From Planctomycetaceae bacterium (lineage in GTDB: Bacteria; Planctomycetota; Planctomycetia; Planctomycetales; Planctomycetaceae), in assembly GCA_003503535.1 (NCBI GenBank), contig DOCI01000173.1, forward strand, positions 89,961-104,773: a DNA stretch of 14,813 bases, read 5' to 3'. Below are positions 8,380 to 14,813 of this stretch, piece by piece (the first letter of the stretch is position 1; each line of letters begins with the position of its first letter). The position numbers and the translations under genes are program-made. Under the pieces are notes generated by a model, which saw only the letters and a list, made by a program, of their open reading frames with translations, made no database searches and was not told the DNA's origin.

Positions 8380-10404
8380 TTGGTTACTCAAAAACCCATC
8401 AATACAGAAGGTTCCTTTTTTCTGGTTGTAAGTGAAGGGGTGGCCTCAGAGCAGAGATTTCCCTTACATCCAGATCAAATCACCGATATTGGTCGGGCCG
8501 GTACCAATCGCGTCGTGCTTCGAGACGATATCTGCAGTCGCAATCACTGTGAAATCTTTCACATCAGCACTGGCTGGATGCTTCGTGATCGTTCGAGTCG
8601 AAATGGAACTTACCTGAACGAAACGCGGGTCGATCGTGATCGCCCACTCGTAGACGGTGACATCATTCGCATTGGCGAAACCTTGATGCTGTTTACGACT
8701 GATGAGTCGGCATCGTTAAAACGCCGGGCACCGCGTACCGACTCCGACACCGCAACCGACCTTCGCATTCCTGACGAATCGGCTGCCTTGCCCGAGATTA
8801 TCCATCGCCAGAAGCACTCTTCATTGAGAGATCGGGATGCCAACTCGCGAACAATCGATAAAAGTTCCAGTGCGAAACTTTCTCGTCTGTATCAAATCGC
8901 AATCAAAATGGGAGACGCCACAAGTTCTCAGGAGTTGGCGGATATTGTTCTGGATGGACTGGTTGGGATTACAGGAGCAGATATTGGAGCCGTGCTCACG
9001 CAGCCATCCAGTGTCTCCCGGCGTAAAAAAAAGGTCAATTCAACGTCCGATTTGATTGTCACAAGTTATCGCAGTCTCGAAGGACAGCCTTATCACAAGG
9101 TCTCCACAACACTCACCCGAGATGTTCTCAAATCGGGCGAAGCAATCCTGGCTCGCGATATTTCGATCCGTGCGGATCTATCAAGTCGCGATAGTCTTGA
9201 AGATATGCAGGCTCAAAGTTTAGTCATTGCCCCCGTGCTGGATGGCTCGGAATTATTTGGACTGATCCACCTGTATTCCACGAATCCAGAAAATCCGCTC
9301 GATGCCAATGGCCTCGATTATACCCTGGCTGTCGCCGACCAATTGGCAATTGCACTTAAAAGTCTGTTACGTCAGCAGGATTTACAGGATGGTTTGCAAA
9401 AAGCGACCAGTGAAAATAAGCAGCTTCGCGAACAGTTAGCAATCGAAAGTGAGCTTGTTGGAAGCAGTGAGGCCATGGACCACTTGAGAGAAACCATTGG
9501 CCTGGTCGCTCCGACCGATACTGCCGTTCTGATCCGTGGTGAGAGCGGCTCTGGAAAAGAACTGGTGGCTCGTGCGATTCATTTCAATAGTAAAAGAAAA
9601 GAGGGACCGTTTGTCTGCATGAACTGCGCAGCTCTGAGTGAAAGTCTGCTCGAAAGTGAATTGTTCGGGCATGAACGGGGAGCATTCACGGGGGCAACTG
9701 GGCTCAAGCACGGGAAATTCGAACAGGGACACCAAGGGACTCTGTTCCTGGATGAAGTCGGCGAGATGAGCCCGGCAATTCAGGCGAAATTTCTTCGTGT
9801 TCTGGAAGGTCACTCCTTTGAACGTGTGGGAGGCTCGGTTCCCATTAATGTCAATGTGAGACTGGTGGCTGCGACAAATCGAGATCTGGAAAGGGCTGTC
9901 CGAGAGAATTTGTTTCGAAAAGACTTGTATTTTCGGCTGCAGGTTCTGGAAATTACTGTTCCGGCTTTGAGAGAGCGCATGGAAGACGTCCCCATCCTGG
10001 CTGAATTCTTTGCTCAGCGTTTTGCAAATAAATCAGGCCGGAGAACCATTTCATTTACAGATGCAGCTATGAAAAAGCTGACTCGATACGAATGGCCTGG
10101 AAATGTTCGCGAATTGCAGAATACTGTTGAACGCGCCGTCGTGCTCTGTGTTGGCGATACAATTCAGGGCGAACAAATCCTGCTCTCCCGCTTGGACGAG
10201 CCTGAACTGAATGAGATTCTTCCTCAAAAACCTCCTCAGAGTTATGCAGAGCTTTCGATCGAAGAAATCGAACGCGATCATATTCTGAGAACTTTGGAAT
10301 CGACAGAAGGGAATAAGTCCAAAGCCGCACAGATTCTCGGAATCGAACGCTCGACGCTCGATAGAAAACTCAAGAAGTATGGTCTTAAAATTATCCGTGA
10401 TTAA
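8380..10404 (+). CDS. FHA-GAF sigma54-dependent transcriptional activator (AAA+ and Fis HTH)
   Basis: 674 aa from a TTG start; GAGG lies eight bases upstream, and no earlier ATG would retain the full FHA domain. Domains seen in order: FHA (about 12-106; GRAGTN 38-43, SRNH 53-56, SSRNGTYLN 72-80), a charged linker, GAF (about 165-330), the sigma54 AAA+ core (about 360-590), and a Fis-type HTH (about 630-672; [24 protein letters not shown]). Core motifs are intact: Walker A GESGSGKE 387-394, GAFTGA 434-439, Walker B LFLDE 455-459, and the ATNRDL and FRKDLYFRL elements. It should hydrolyse ATP to open sigma54 promoters. FHA implies control by binding a phospho-threonine partner, and GAF a small ligand. 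No histidine-kinase receiver domain is present. No kinase gene and no clear -24/-12 promoter was found nearby, so its target is unknown. Confidence 0.92.
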   Translation: MVTQKPINTEGSFFLVVSEGVASEQRFPLHPDQITDIGRAGTNRVVLRDDICSRNHCEIFHISTGWMLRDRSSRNGTYLNETRVDRDRPLVDGDIIRIGETLMLFTTDESASLKRRAPRTDSDTATDLRIPDESAALPEIIHRQKHSSLRDRDANSRTIDKSSSAKLSRLYQIAIKMGDATSSQELADIVLDGLVGITGADIGAVLTQPSSVSRRKKKVNSTSDLIVTSYRSLEGQPYHKVSTTLTRDVLKSGEAILARDISIRADLSSRDSLEDMQAQSLVIAPVLDGSELFGLIHLYSTNPENPLDANGLDYTLAVADQLAIALKSLLRQQDLQDGLQKATSENKQLREQLAIESELVGSSEAMDHLRETIGLVAPTDTAVLIRGESGSGKELVARAIHFNSKRKEGPFVCMNCAALSESLLESELFGHERGAFTGATGLKHGKFEQGHQGTLFLDEVGEMSPAIQAKFLRVLEGHSFERVGGSVPINVNVRLVAATNRDLERAVRENLFRKDLYFRLQVLEITVPALRERMEDVPILAEFFAQRFANKSGRRTISFTDAAMKKLTRYEWPGNVRELQNTVERAVVLCVGDTIQGEQILLSRLDEPELNEILPQKPPQSYAELSIEEIERDHILRTLESTEGNKSKAAQILGIERSTLDRKLKKYGLKIIRD

Positions 10405-10485
10405 TTCTTTAATCGCTTTGCTTGATTTCTTCCTGGAATTTCAATCCCTTTTCAAATCAGTGTCGATGGATAACAAGAAGCTGAT

Positions 10486-10513
10486 CAGATCAAATTGCAT
10501 GATCTTTGATCTG
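10486..10513. repeat. 9-bp perfect inverted repeat, operator- or hairpin-like
   Basis: CAGATCAAA (10486-10494), a 10-base loop, then TTTGATCTG (10505-10513). There is no T-run on either side, so it is not a standard intrinsic terminator. It could be an RNA stem at the 3' end of the activator mRNA or a regulator site upstream of the acidic-protein gene. Confidence 0.4.
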
Positions 10514-10560
10514 TCAATGGACAGAGTTGTGAGAATCTGTGGATTTTGTGCAAAATTTTA

Positions 10561-10589
10561 TTGACATAATGCGACTTCAGCCCGAGAAT
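10561..10589 (+). promoter_or_regulatory. Candidate sigma70-type promoter for acidic-protein gene
   Basis: A perfect TTGACA (10561-10566), a 17-base spacer and GAGAAT (10584-10589; 4/6). The -35 is strong and the -10 weak. Consensus match only. Confidence 0.35.
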
Positions 10590-10857
10590 CAACTACGGAG
10601 TCACACAAGGTTTCCTCCCACATTTTTCACACATGGAATCTTATTGAATTGAACGACCAAAGAGACGCTGCATGGTCGTATATTCAGTAGGACCTCGGAT
10701 GCAAATTTCCTCAATCGTATCGCGCTGATACTTCTGATTGAGTTGAGTTGCATTTCGCAGAGGGGTGATTGAAAAATAATCCTACCTACCTCGGGAGAAA
10801 CTTACGCACACCACACGTTAATCGACCAATGTTCACAGTTTAATAATGGAGCAGAGA

Positions 10858-11169
10858 ATGCGAAAATCGAAGAAAGTCGAACCAGATTATGAATTAATGT
10901 TCGACGACCAGGGCGCTTATGTCGCCGATTTCTCCGACGCTTTCGACATGGATGAGTTCGAAAATCTCGGGATTGACCCTGATACCCCGACGGATGCCAA
11001 ACCTGGTTCGGAAGATAAGGTCATGATGCTGGCCGCACGATACGCAGCAGGGATGCCACTTTGGCACGACAACGACTGTTACGATCATGCTCCCGTACTT
11101 GATGCTGATTTACTCTCAGATGTAGAGGGTGATCTAAACGAAGACCCAATCGAGGAAGAACTCCTTTAA
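10858..11169 (+). CDS. Small highly acidic protein of unknown function
   Basis: 103 aa from the ATG at 10858, chosen because GGAG lies about six bases upstream; the earlier in-frame ATG at 10846 has no such site. About 29 Asp/Glu against about 7 Lys/Arg makes it strongly acidic apart from a basic start (MRKSKK). The middle reads KVMMLAARYAAGMPLWHDND, the only part likely to form a stable helix or a conserved patch; the rest looks extended or disordered. There is no signal peptide or membrane segment. A strong terminator follows 44 bases after the stop. I do not recognise the family. Composition and clean translation signals support a real gene, and an interaction with a basic partner is only a guess. 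Confidence 0.65.
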   Translation: MRKSKKVEPDYELMFDDQGAYVADFSDAFDMDEFENLGIDPDTPTDAKPGSEDKVMMLAARYAAGMPLWHDNDCYDHAPVLDADLLSDVEGDLNEDPIEEELL

Positions 11170-11212
11170 TGGATTTCTTCAGCAGATTGCATTGTTAATT
11201 CTCAGATCAATT

Positions 11213-11240
11213 AAAAACGGAGCCGATTGGCTCCGTTTTT
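11213..11240. terminator. Bidirectional intrinsic terminator between convergent genes
   Basis: The stem AAAAACGGAGCC / GGCTCCGTTTTT with loop GATT folds perfectly. The right side continues into a run of eight T (11236-11243) on the plus strand, and the left A-run gives a T-run on the minus strand. It can end both the acidic-protein transcript and the greA transcript. Confidence 0.93.
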
Positions 11241-11265
11241 TTTGAATCACTGTGAAATGCAGGCA

Positions 11266-11748
11266 TTACTCAAAGTCAACAATCTTGATGATTTCCAGTT
11301 CGCGAATTCCTTGAGGTGTCTCGACACTGACTTTATCGCCAACTTTTTTCCCTTCCATCGCTTGGGCGAGTGGACTGGAAGTCAGAATTTTCATCGGTTC
11401 GCAGTCATAATCTTCTTCGCCGGGGCCGACGAATTCGTAAACTTCTTCGTCGTTCCACTTCAGATCATTGACCGTCACTGTCGACCCGAACGTAACCACT
11501 CCCTTGGGCATATTGGCTTTATCGACAATATAGCAATTTGCAAGCTTGGTTTTGAGCTGATTGACTTTCGCCTGTGCCATCCCCTGCTGTTCACGCTGTC
11601 CGTGATACTCCGTATTTTCTTTCAAATCGCCTTCAGACCGTGCCTCTGCCAGCCGTTCTGTGATTTCCGGAATCACAACGGATTCGAGATGCTTGATCTC
11701 TGCCTTGATTTTTTCATGGCCTTCACGCGTAATAGGTTGACGATCCAT
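11266..11748 (-). CDS. greA: Transcription elongation factor GreA
   Basis: 160 aa, the standard length. The ATG at 11748 is preceded by GGGAGGAG with about eight bases' spacing; the frame extends upstream but only through the leader hairpin. Seen: an N-terminal antiparallel coiled coil (about 5-75) whose tip reads [17 protein letters not shown]. The acidic tip residues Asp41 and Glu44, which hold the catalytic metal in the RNA polymerase secondary channel, are present. A C-terminal FKBP-like domain follows (about 80-158; [11 protein letters not shown], then [25 protein letters not shown]). GreA stimulates RNA cleavage in backtracked polymerase. The gene is monocistronic, bounded by the terminator at 11213-11240 and by a leader with its own promoter and terminator-like hairpin. 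Confidence 0.96.
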   Translation of the reverse strand: MDRQPITREGHEKIKAEIKHLESVVIPEITERLAEARSEGDLKENTEYHGQREQQGMAQAKVNQLKTKLANCYIVDKANMPKGVVTFGSTVTVNDLKWNDEEVYEFVGPGEEDYDCEPMKILTSSPLAQAMEGKKVGDKVSVETPQGIRELEIIKIVDFE

Positions 11749-11765
11749 GAGTCTTCTCCTCCCGT

Positions 11766-11803
11766 AAAAAAAGACGGGTCGCAGCAAATTAGCTGCGCCC
11801 CGT
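11766..11803 (-). terminator. Terminator-like hairpin in the greA leader
   Basis: On the minus strand ACGGGGCGCAGC (11803-11792), loop TAATTT and GCTGCGACCCGT (11785-11774) form a 12-bp stem with one mismatch. It is followed by C and seven T (11772-11766). Immediately after comes ACGGGAGGAG, the greA ribosome binding site. The CCCGT of the stem can alternatively pair with ACGGG of that site (11765-11761). It may simply end the upstream operon, or attenuate greA. Confidence 0.7.
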
Positions 11804-11906
11804 TTAAGCATTAATTTATCACAACTCGATTGATACTCTGCAGAAAATTTTGGGATAATCCAGAATTACTCGCGAGCACAATCGATGAAAATAGCAGTTT
11901 TTAACC

Positions 11907-11937
11907 ATTATAGAAAGTGTGAAATCATAATATCACA
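11907..11937 (-). promoter_or_regulatory. Candidate greA promoter with overlapping inverted repeat
   Basis: A perfect TATAAT -10 lies at 11912-11907 on the minus strand; the -35 seventeen bases upstream is poor (TGATAT). An inverted repeat TGTGA-N10-TCACA (11918-11937) covers the spacer and -35 area, suggesting operator control. Transcription would start near 11900, about 100 bases before the leader hairpin. Confidence 0.45.
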
Positions 11938-11958
11938 ACTTCCCGGCTAGAAACATTA

Positions 11959-13095
11959 TTAAACAGCCTGCCAGGAACGCTCGGCAGCGCTTTTCAGGAC
12001 GGCATCACATACCTGAGCCGTTTCCAGAGCGTCGCGGAAGGTCGGATGACAAGGTTCACCCGATTCCAGAGATTTCAGGAAATCGGCCACCTGATTCACA
12101 AACGTATGTTCGTAACCAATGCAAAGCCCTGGAACCCAGTAGTGATCCATATAAGGCTGATCGCCATCGGTGATATGAATCGTTCTCCAACCGCGAACAA
12201 TTGATTCATCGGAATGGTCAAAATATTCCAGGCGATTCAAATCGTGCAGATCCCAGCGGATTGAGGCATTCTCGCCATTAATTTCAAAAGTATAGAGAGC
12301 TTTGTGGCCACGTGCGTACCGAGTCGACTCAAACAATCCCAGGGAACCATTTTCGAAATGACAATGGAATAGACAGGCATCATCGATTCCCACCTTTTCC
12401 ACTTTGCCCGTCAGATTATGCATTCGCTCTTTGACGAATGTTTCCGTTACTGCGGAAACGTCTTTGATCGACCCATTGAGCCACAATGCCGTATCGATAC
12501 AGTGGGCCAGCAAATCGCCCGTCACGCCGGAACCCGCAGCTTTGGCATCCAGTCGCCACAGTGCTGCTCCTCCCTGAGGGAGATCAGAATTGATGGTCCA
12601 ATCCTGCAGGAAGTTCGCGCGATAATGGAAAATCTTGCCGAGTTTTCCAGAATCAATAATCTGTTTCGCCAGTGTCACAGCAGGGACGCGGCGATAATTG
12701 TACCAAACCGTATTTGGTACCCCTGCTTTTTCAACTGCTTCAACCATTGGCATCGATTCCTCGGCCGTTCGAGCCAATGGCTTTTCGCACAGAACCATCT
12801 TCCCAGCCTCTGCGGCAGCAATCGCGACTTCAGCATGCTGATCGTTTGGTGTAACGATATCAATGGCATCAATATCATCGCGCTCAATCAGCTTTTTCCA
12901 GTCGGTTTCACAGGACTGGAACTGCCACTGATCGGCAAACGCCTGAGCTTTATCTTGCGTCCGTCCACAAACGGCTTGCAAAACAGGACGATAAGCCAAC
13001 TCCGGGAAGAAATCATTGACCCGCTTATACGCATTCGTATGCGTCCGGCCCATAAATCCATAACCAACTAAACCAATGCGAAGTTCTTTTGCCAT
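11959..13095 (-). CDS. Gfo/Idh/MocA-family sugar oxidoreductase
   Basis: 378 aa from the ATG at 13095, with GGAGAG upstream; a longer frame to 13131 would run into the inserted element and is not the start. Seen: an N-terminal Rossmann NAD(P) site, [13 protein letters not shown] (residues 7-19), the family EKPLA motif at about 103-107, and a C-terminal alpha/beta substrate domain. [14 protein letters not shown] supplies the Asp and His of the usual D-x(3)-H active-site helix (about 190-198). Members oxidise or reduce sugar, inositol or glycoside hydroxyls. It was probably the second gene of an operon with the TIM-barrel isomerase upstream; a 469-bp element now lies between them. The substrate is not predictable. 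No signal peptide or Tat motif is seen, so it should be cytoplasmic. Confidence 0.9.
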   Translation of the reverse strand: MAKELRIGLVGYGFMGRTHTNAYKRVNDFFPELAYRPVLQAVCGRTQDKAQAFADQWQFQSCETDWKKLIERDDIDAIDIVTPNDQHAEVAIAAAEAGKMVLCEKPLARTAEESMPMVEAVEKAGVPNTVWYNYRRVPAVTLAKQIIDSGKLGKIFHYRANFLQDWTINSDLPQGGAALWRLDAKAAGSGVTGDLLAHCIDTALWLNGSIKDVSAVTETFVKERMHNLTGKVEKVGIDDACLFHCHFENGSLGLFESTRYARGHKALYTFEINGENASIRWDLHDLNRLEYFDHSDESIVRGWRTIHITDGDQPYMDHYWVPGLCIGYEHTFVNQVADFLKSLESGEPCHPTFRDALETAQVCDAVLKSAAERSWQAV

Positions 13096-13114
13096 GCTCT
13101 CTCTCCAAATATTG

Positions 13115-13132
13115 AACCGCCAAGACGCCAAG
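13115..13132 (+). repeat. Left terminal inverted repeat of the GxxExxY element
   Basis: AACCGCCAAGACGCCAAG, containing two tandem CGCCAAG units separated by A. It is the exact reverse complement of 13566-13583. Confidence 0.85.
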
Positions 13133-13136
13133 AAAA

Positions 13137-13547
13137 TTAAGAGTTAAAATAACTACTCAACACAACTCTTTGGAGTCCGTCTTTTAATAGGCGAGTGTTA
13201 AAGTTAATTAGTAATCCCAGATTCAAATTTGTAGCTCTCAGGTAACTGATAACCTGTGCTTTGTGTATTGGTGCCAACTCTGTGACCTCCTTAAGTTCCA
13301 CAATGATCTTTGCCGTTGAACTTTTTACCATGAAATCGAGGCGGTGCTCGCCAATACATTTCCCGCGATATTGCAAAGGGAGCGGGACTTGTCTCTCGTA
13401 ATTGATTTCGAGATGTTGTAGCTCAACTTCCAAAGCTAATTCATAGATCGATTCCAAATAACCAGGCCCCAAGTGTCGATGAACGGAAATACAAGCTCCA
13501 ATAACTTTTCGCGCCAATTCATCTTCATTTGAAGTCGGTTCATTCAC
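13137..13547 (-). CDS. GxxExxY protein (PD-(D/E)XK nuclease-like family)
   Basis: 136 aa from a GTG at 13547, preferred because AGAAGAG lies about eight bases upstream; a TTG at 13553 is only two bases from it. Seen: the family signature GYLESIY (residues 29-35, Gly-x-x-Glu-x-x-Tyr) after ISVHRHLGP, a nuclease-like core RLDFMV (Asp71), IIVELK (Glu84, Lys86) and HKAQVISYL, and the closing [18 protein letters not shown]. Length matches the family (about 120-140 aa). The Asp...Glu-x-Lys pattern is that of PD-(D/E)XK phosphodiesterases, so metal-dependent nuclease activity is plausible but, to my knowledge, not established for this family. It is the only gene of a TIR-bounded element and is co-directional with the flanking sugar operon. 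It may be expressed by read-through, as no promoter is visible. Confidence 0.92.
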   Translation of the reverse strand: MNEPTSNEDELARKVIGACISVHRHLGPGYLESIYELALEVELQHLEINYERQVPLPLQYRGKCIGEHRLDFMVKSSTAKIIVELKEVTELAPIHKAQVISYLRATNLNLGLLINFNTRLLKDGLQRVVLSSYFNS

Positions 13548-13565
13548 ATTCAAGACTCTTCTTAC

Positions 13566-13583
13566 CTTGGCGTCTTGGCGGTT
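13566..13583 (-). repeat. Right terminal inverted repeat of the GxxExxY element
   Basis: CTTGGCGTCTTGGCGGTT, the exact reverse complement of 13115-13132. It differs by one base from the solo copy at 4451-4468. Confidence 0.85.
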
Positions 13584-13592
13584 AATTTCAAT

Positions 13593-14618
13593 TCAGTTCC
13601 ATCCATGGGCGTCGCGGACTTTGATCATGGTTCCCAGGATCGTATTCCAGGTGGAGGCTTGCTCGAGCATTTCATTTGGGAACATACACCCGTCCCAGCA
13701 GATATGCTCGATTTCCCGATCCGCAGCTCCTTTGAGCCAGTAGCCAGAGCATTTGACGATGTCCAACTTCCCGTTCGGATCGTCAGCTGGGCAGTGTTTC
13801 CCTGTTTTATCATGGGAACCTGTCCCGTGAACTTCGCCATCGTTTTGTGCGACATGGAAATCGATGGTCCAGGGCCGCAACGCATCCGTCATGGTTTCGT
13901 AAGCTGACCAGAATGCGGCATCGGAATATCCCGGCTTAAGTAAAGCGTTCTTTTCCGAGTTATAGCCCATCAAATACAGGTAGGTATGAGCCAGATCCGC
14001 CTGAAAACCAAGGGTGGCAGGTCGATCGACGGCTTCAAGAAGATTGACCATATCTCTCCACGAATGCATCCCCGCCCAGCAGATTTCGCCTTCTGCAGCC
14101 AGTCGTTCGCCGTGGTCATCGGCGATGTCAGCTGCTTTGCGGAATGTTTCGGCGATCCGTTTGGTGCCCGCTTCCGGGTTTTTATCCCAGTCTGCAACGC
14201 CTGTCGCTGAGTCAATGCGGATGCAACCATAACTGCGGACACCATGCTCATTGAAGATTTTGGCAATCCGACAGGCTTTTTCGACAGCCAGCAGAAATTT
14301 CTTCTGAGCTTCATCATCACCCATGGCTGAATCACCAACCGTACCCGGCCAGATGGGAGCGACCAATGAGCCGACTTTGAGGTTGTAGCCTGCGATTTTA
14401 TCGGCAATTGCCTTCAAATCGTCCTCAGATGCATCGGGATCGGTATGCGGATGGAACAGGAAATAATCAATCCCTTCAAACTTCTGACCATCGACTTCGG
14501 CAGCAGCAGTCAATTCCAGCATTCGGTCCAGGCTGATCGGCGGATGATCAGTCCCCTCCTCTTTTCCAACCAGTCCCGGCCACATGGCATTGTGCAATTT
14601 GGGTTGAGTGTTCGACAT
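13593..14618 (-). CDS. TIM-barrel sugar isomerase/epimerase (xylose isomerase-like)
   Basis: 341 aa; the ATG at 14618 has AGGA seven bases upstream. Seen: an AP-endonuclease-2/xylose-isomerase-like barrel with likely divalent-metal ligands spread over the strand ends: Glu176/Glu178 in [13 protein letters not shown], Asp208 and His211 in FQADLAHTY, and His255 in [11 protein letters not shown] Gly/His-rich loop follows ([14 protein letters not shown]). Such enzymes isomerise or epimerise sugars or keto-sugars, including inositol-pathway intermediates. The gene originally abutted the Gfo/Idh/MocA gene downstream; the pair is a common arrangement for oxidising and then isomerising a carbohydrate, and is frequent in planctomycetes. 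There is no signal peptide. The exact substrate is unknown, and the GxxExxY element 9 bp after its stop may affect expression of the downstream partner. Confidence 0.88.
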   Translation of the reverse strand: MSNTQPKLHNAMWPGLVGKEEGTDHPPISLDRMLELTAAAEVDGQKFEGIDYFLFHPHTDPDASEDDLKAIADKIAGYNLKVGSLVAPIWPGTVGDSAMGDDEAQKKFLLAVEKACRIAKIFNEHGVRSYGCIRIDSATGVADWDKNPEAGTKRIAETFRKAADIADDHGERLAAEGEICWAGMHSWRDMVNLLEAVDRPATLGFQADLAHTYLYLMGYNSEKNALLKPGYSDAAFWSAYETMTDALRPWTIDFHVAQNDGEVHGTGSHDKTGKHCPADDPNGKLDIVKCSGYWLKGAADREIEHICWDGCMFPNEMLEQASTWNTILGTMIKVRDAHGWN

Positions 14619-14688
14619 TTTGGTGTCCTGTTTATGTTTGATTTAAGCGGATATCGATAAGTTCATCATTCAATCGAGCGGGGAATCC

Positions 14689-14716
14689 CTGACTGATCAA
14701 TGGAGCGTGATATAAT
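14689..14716 (+). promoter_or_regulatory. Candidate extended -10 promoter at window edge
   Basis: TGATATAAT (14708-14716) is an extended -10 with a perfect TATAAT, and CTGACT sixteen bases upstream is a 4/6 -35. It faces right, divergent from the isomerase operon, towards a gene that would lie mostly outside the window. Confidence 0.4.
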
Positions 14717-14813
14717 CTGGCGTAGATTTCAACTCTGCGGAAAGATTTTGAAAGGAATTCGCGACGAAGTCATTCAATTTAGAAGCTATAAGGGCTTCGG
14801 GTTACCGTTTCAT

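Larger units (their letters stand above)
10405..10857. other. 453-bp intergenic region / long leader of acidic-protein gene
   Basis: No gene is supported. It contains a 9-bp inverted repeat (10486-10513) and a sigma70-like promoter (10561-10589) that would give a leader of about 260 bases before the acidic-protein gene. The 61-codon frame overlapping the end of the activator gene is judged non-coding. Confidence 0.35.
13115..13583 (-). mobile_element. 469-bp GxxExxY element with 18-bp terminal inverted repeats
   Basis: Bounded by AACCGCCAAGACGCCAAG (13115-13132) and its exact reverse complement (13566-13583). Between them is a single ORF that fills nearly all the space, with its stop 4 bases inside the left repeat's inner edge. 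Just inside both repeats an AAGAGT-like motif recurs. The flanks are AT-rich and no target duplication is obvious. It lies 9 bp after the isomerase stop and about 20 bp before the oxidoreductase ATG, in the operon's orientation. A matching terminus occurs at 4451-4468. No transposase is encoded, so any movement would need another source or the GxxExxY protein itself. Confidence 0.7.

Noticed and set aside
8105-8391. Two overlapping minus-strand ORFs in the gdhA/activator gap
   Set aside because: They use different frames of the same DNA, have no recognisable motifs, and one overlaps the activator start.
11061-11080. TGGCAC resembling a sigma54 -24 element
   Set aside because: No TTGC-type -12 element at the required spacing, and it is inside a coding region.
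11227-11814. 195-codon plus-strand ORF over greA
   Set aside because: Antisense shadow of greA; Phe- and Cys-rich without domain features, and it begins inside the terminator.
13096-13131. N-terminal extension of the Gfo/Idh/MocA gene to 13131
   Set aside because: Would begin inside the element's terminal repeat; the ATG at 13095 has a good ribosome binding site and the family's usual N-terminus.
14700-14813. Open frame running off the right edge (ATG at 14700)
   Set aside because: The extended -10 TGATATAAT lies inside its first codons and would start transcription downstream of that ATG; 38 codons are too few to judge.

Overview
The window looks like chromosomal DNA of a Planctomycetota bacterium (Gimesia/Rubinisphaera-like). 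This is inferred from the mix of gene families: a XylR-type regulator with a sugar-binding domain and AraC HTH, an FHA-GAF-sigma54 activator, a Gfo/Idh/MocA oxidoreductase next to a TIM-barrel sugar isomerase, GreA, and a TIGR03545/TIGR03546-type pair. Base composition is moderate and most genes are widely spaced. No rRNA, tRNA, CRISPR array or classical transposase was seen.

Layout. 234-2750 (minus): a two-gene operon of a small multi-span membrane protein (TIGR03546/DUF2062-like) and a 648-aa membrane-anchored coiled-coil protein (TIGR03545-like). 3054-4220 (plus): an orphan XylR-type regulator. 4221-4818: a long intergenic region holding two decayed repeat termini. 4819-5946 (plus): an exported SGNH-like protein whose catalytic motifs look eroded. 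6060-7857 (plus): a glutamate dehydrogenase operon with a DNA-binding-domain-less cyclic-nucleotide-binding-like protein, separated by 1 nt. 8380-10404 (plus): an FHA-GAF-AAA+-Fis sigma54 activator. 10858-11169 (plus): a small, very acidic protein. 11213-11240: a bidirectional terminator. 11266-11748 (minus): greA, whose leader carries a terminator-like hairpin directly before the ribosome binding site. 11959-14618 (minus): a sugar isomerase / Gfo-Idh-MocA operon.

The most interesting object is inside that last operon. A compact element of about 469 bp (13115-13583) has perfect 18-bp terminal inverted repeats made of CGCCAAGA-type units. It encodes only a GxxExxY-family protein (PD-(D/E)XK nuclease-like fold) and sits exactly between the isomerase stop and the oxidoreductase ribosome binding site, in the operon's own orientation. 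A second copy of the same terminus, with one mismatch, lies 9 kb away at 4451-4468, near a related CACAGAG-type repeat at 4291-4316. Together these suggest a small mobile or dispersed family, one copy with its ORF intact and one decayed.

How the genes work together: the gdhA/cNMP-like pair probably couples nitrogen metabolism to an unknown signal. The isomerase and oxidoreductase probably act in sequence on a sugar or keto-sugar. The TIGR03545/46 pair probably acts at the cell envelope. The remaining genes look like independent units.
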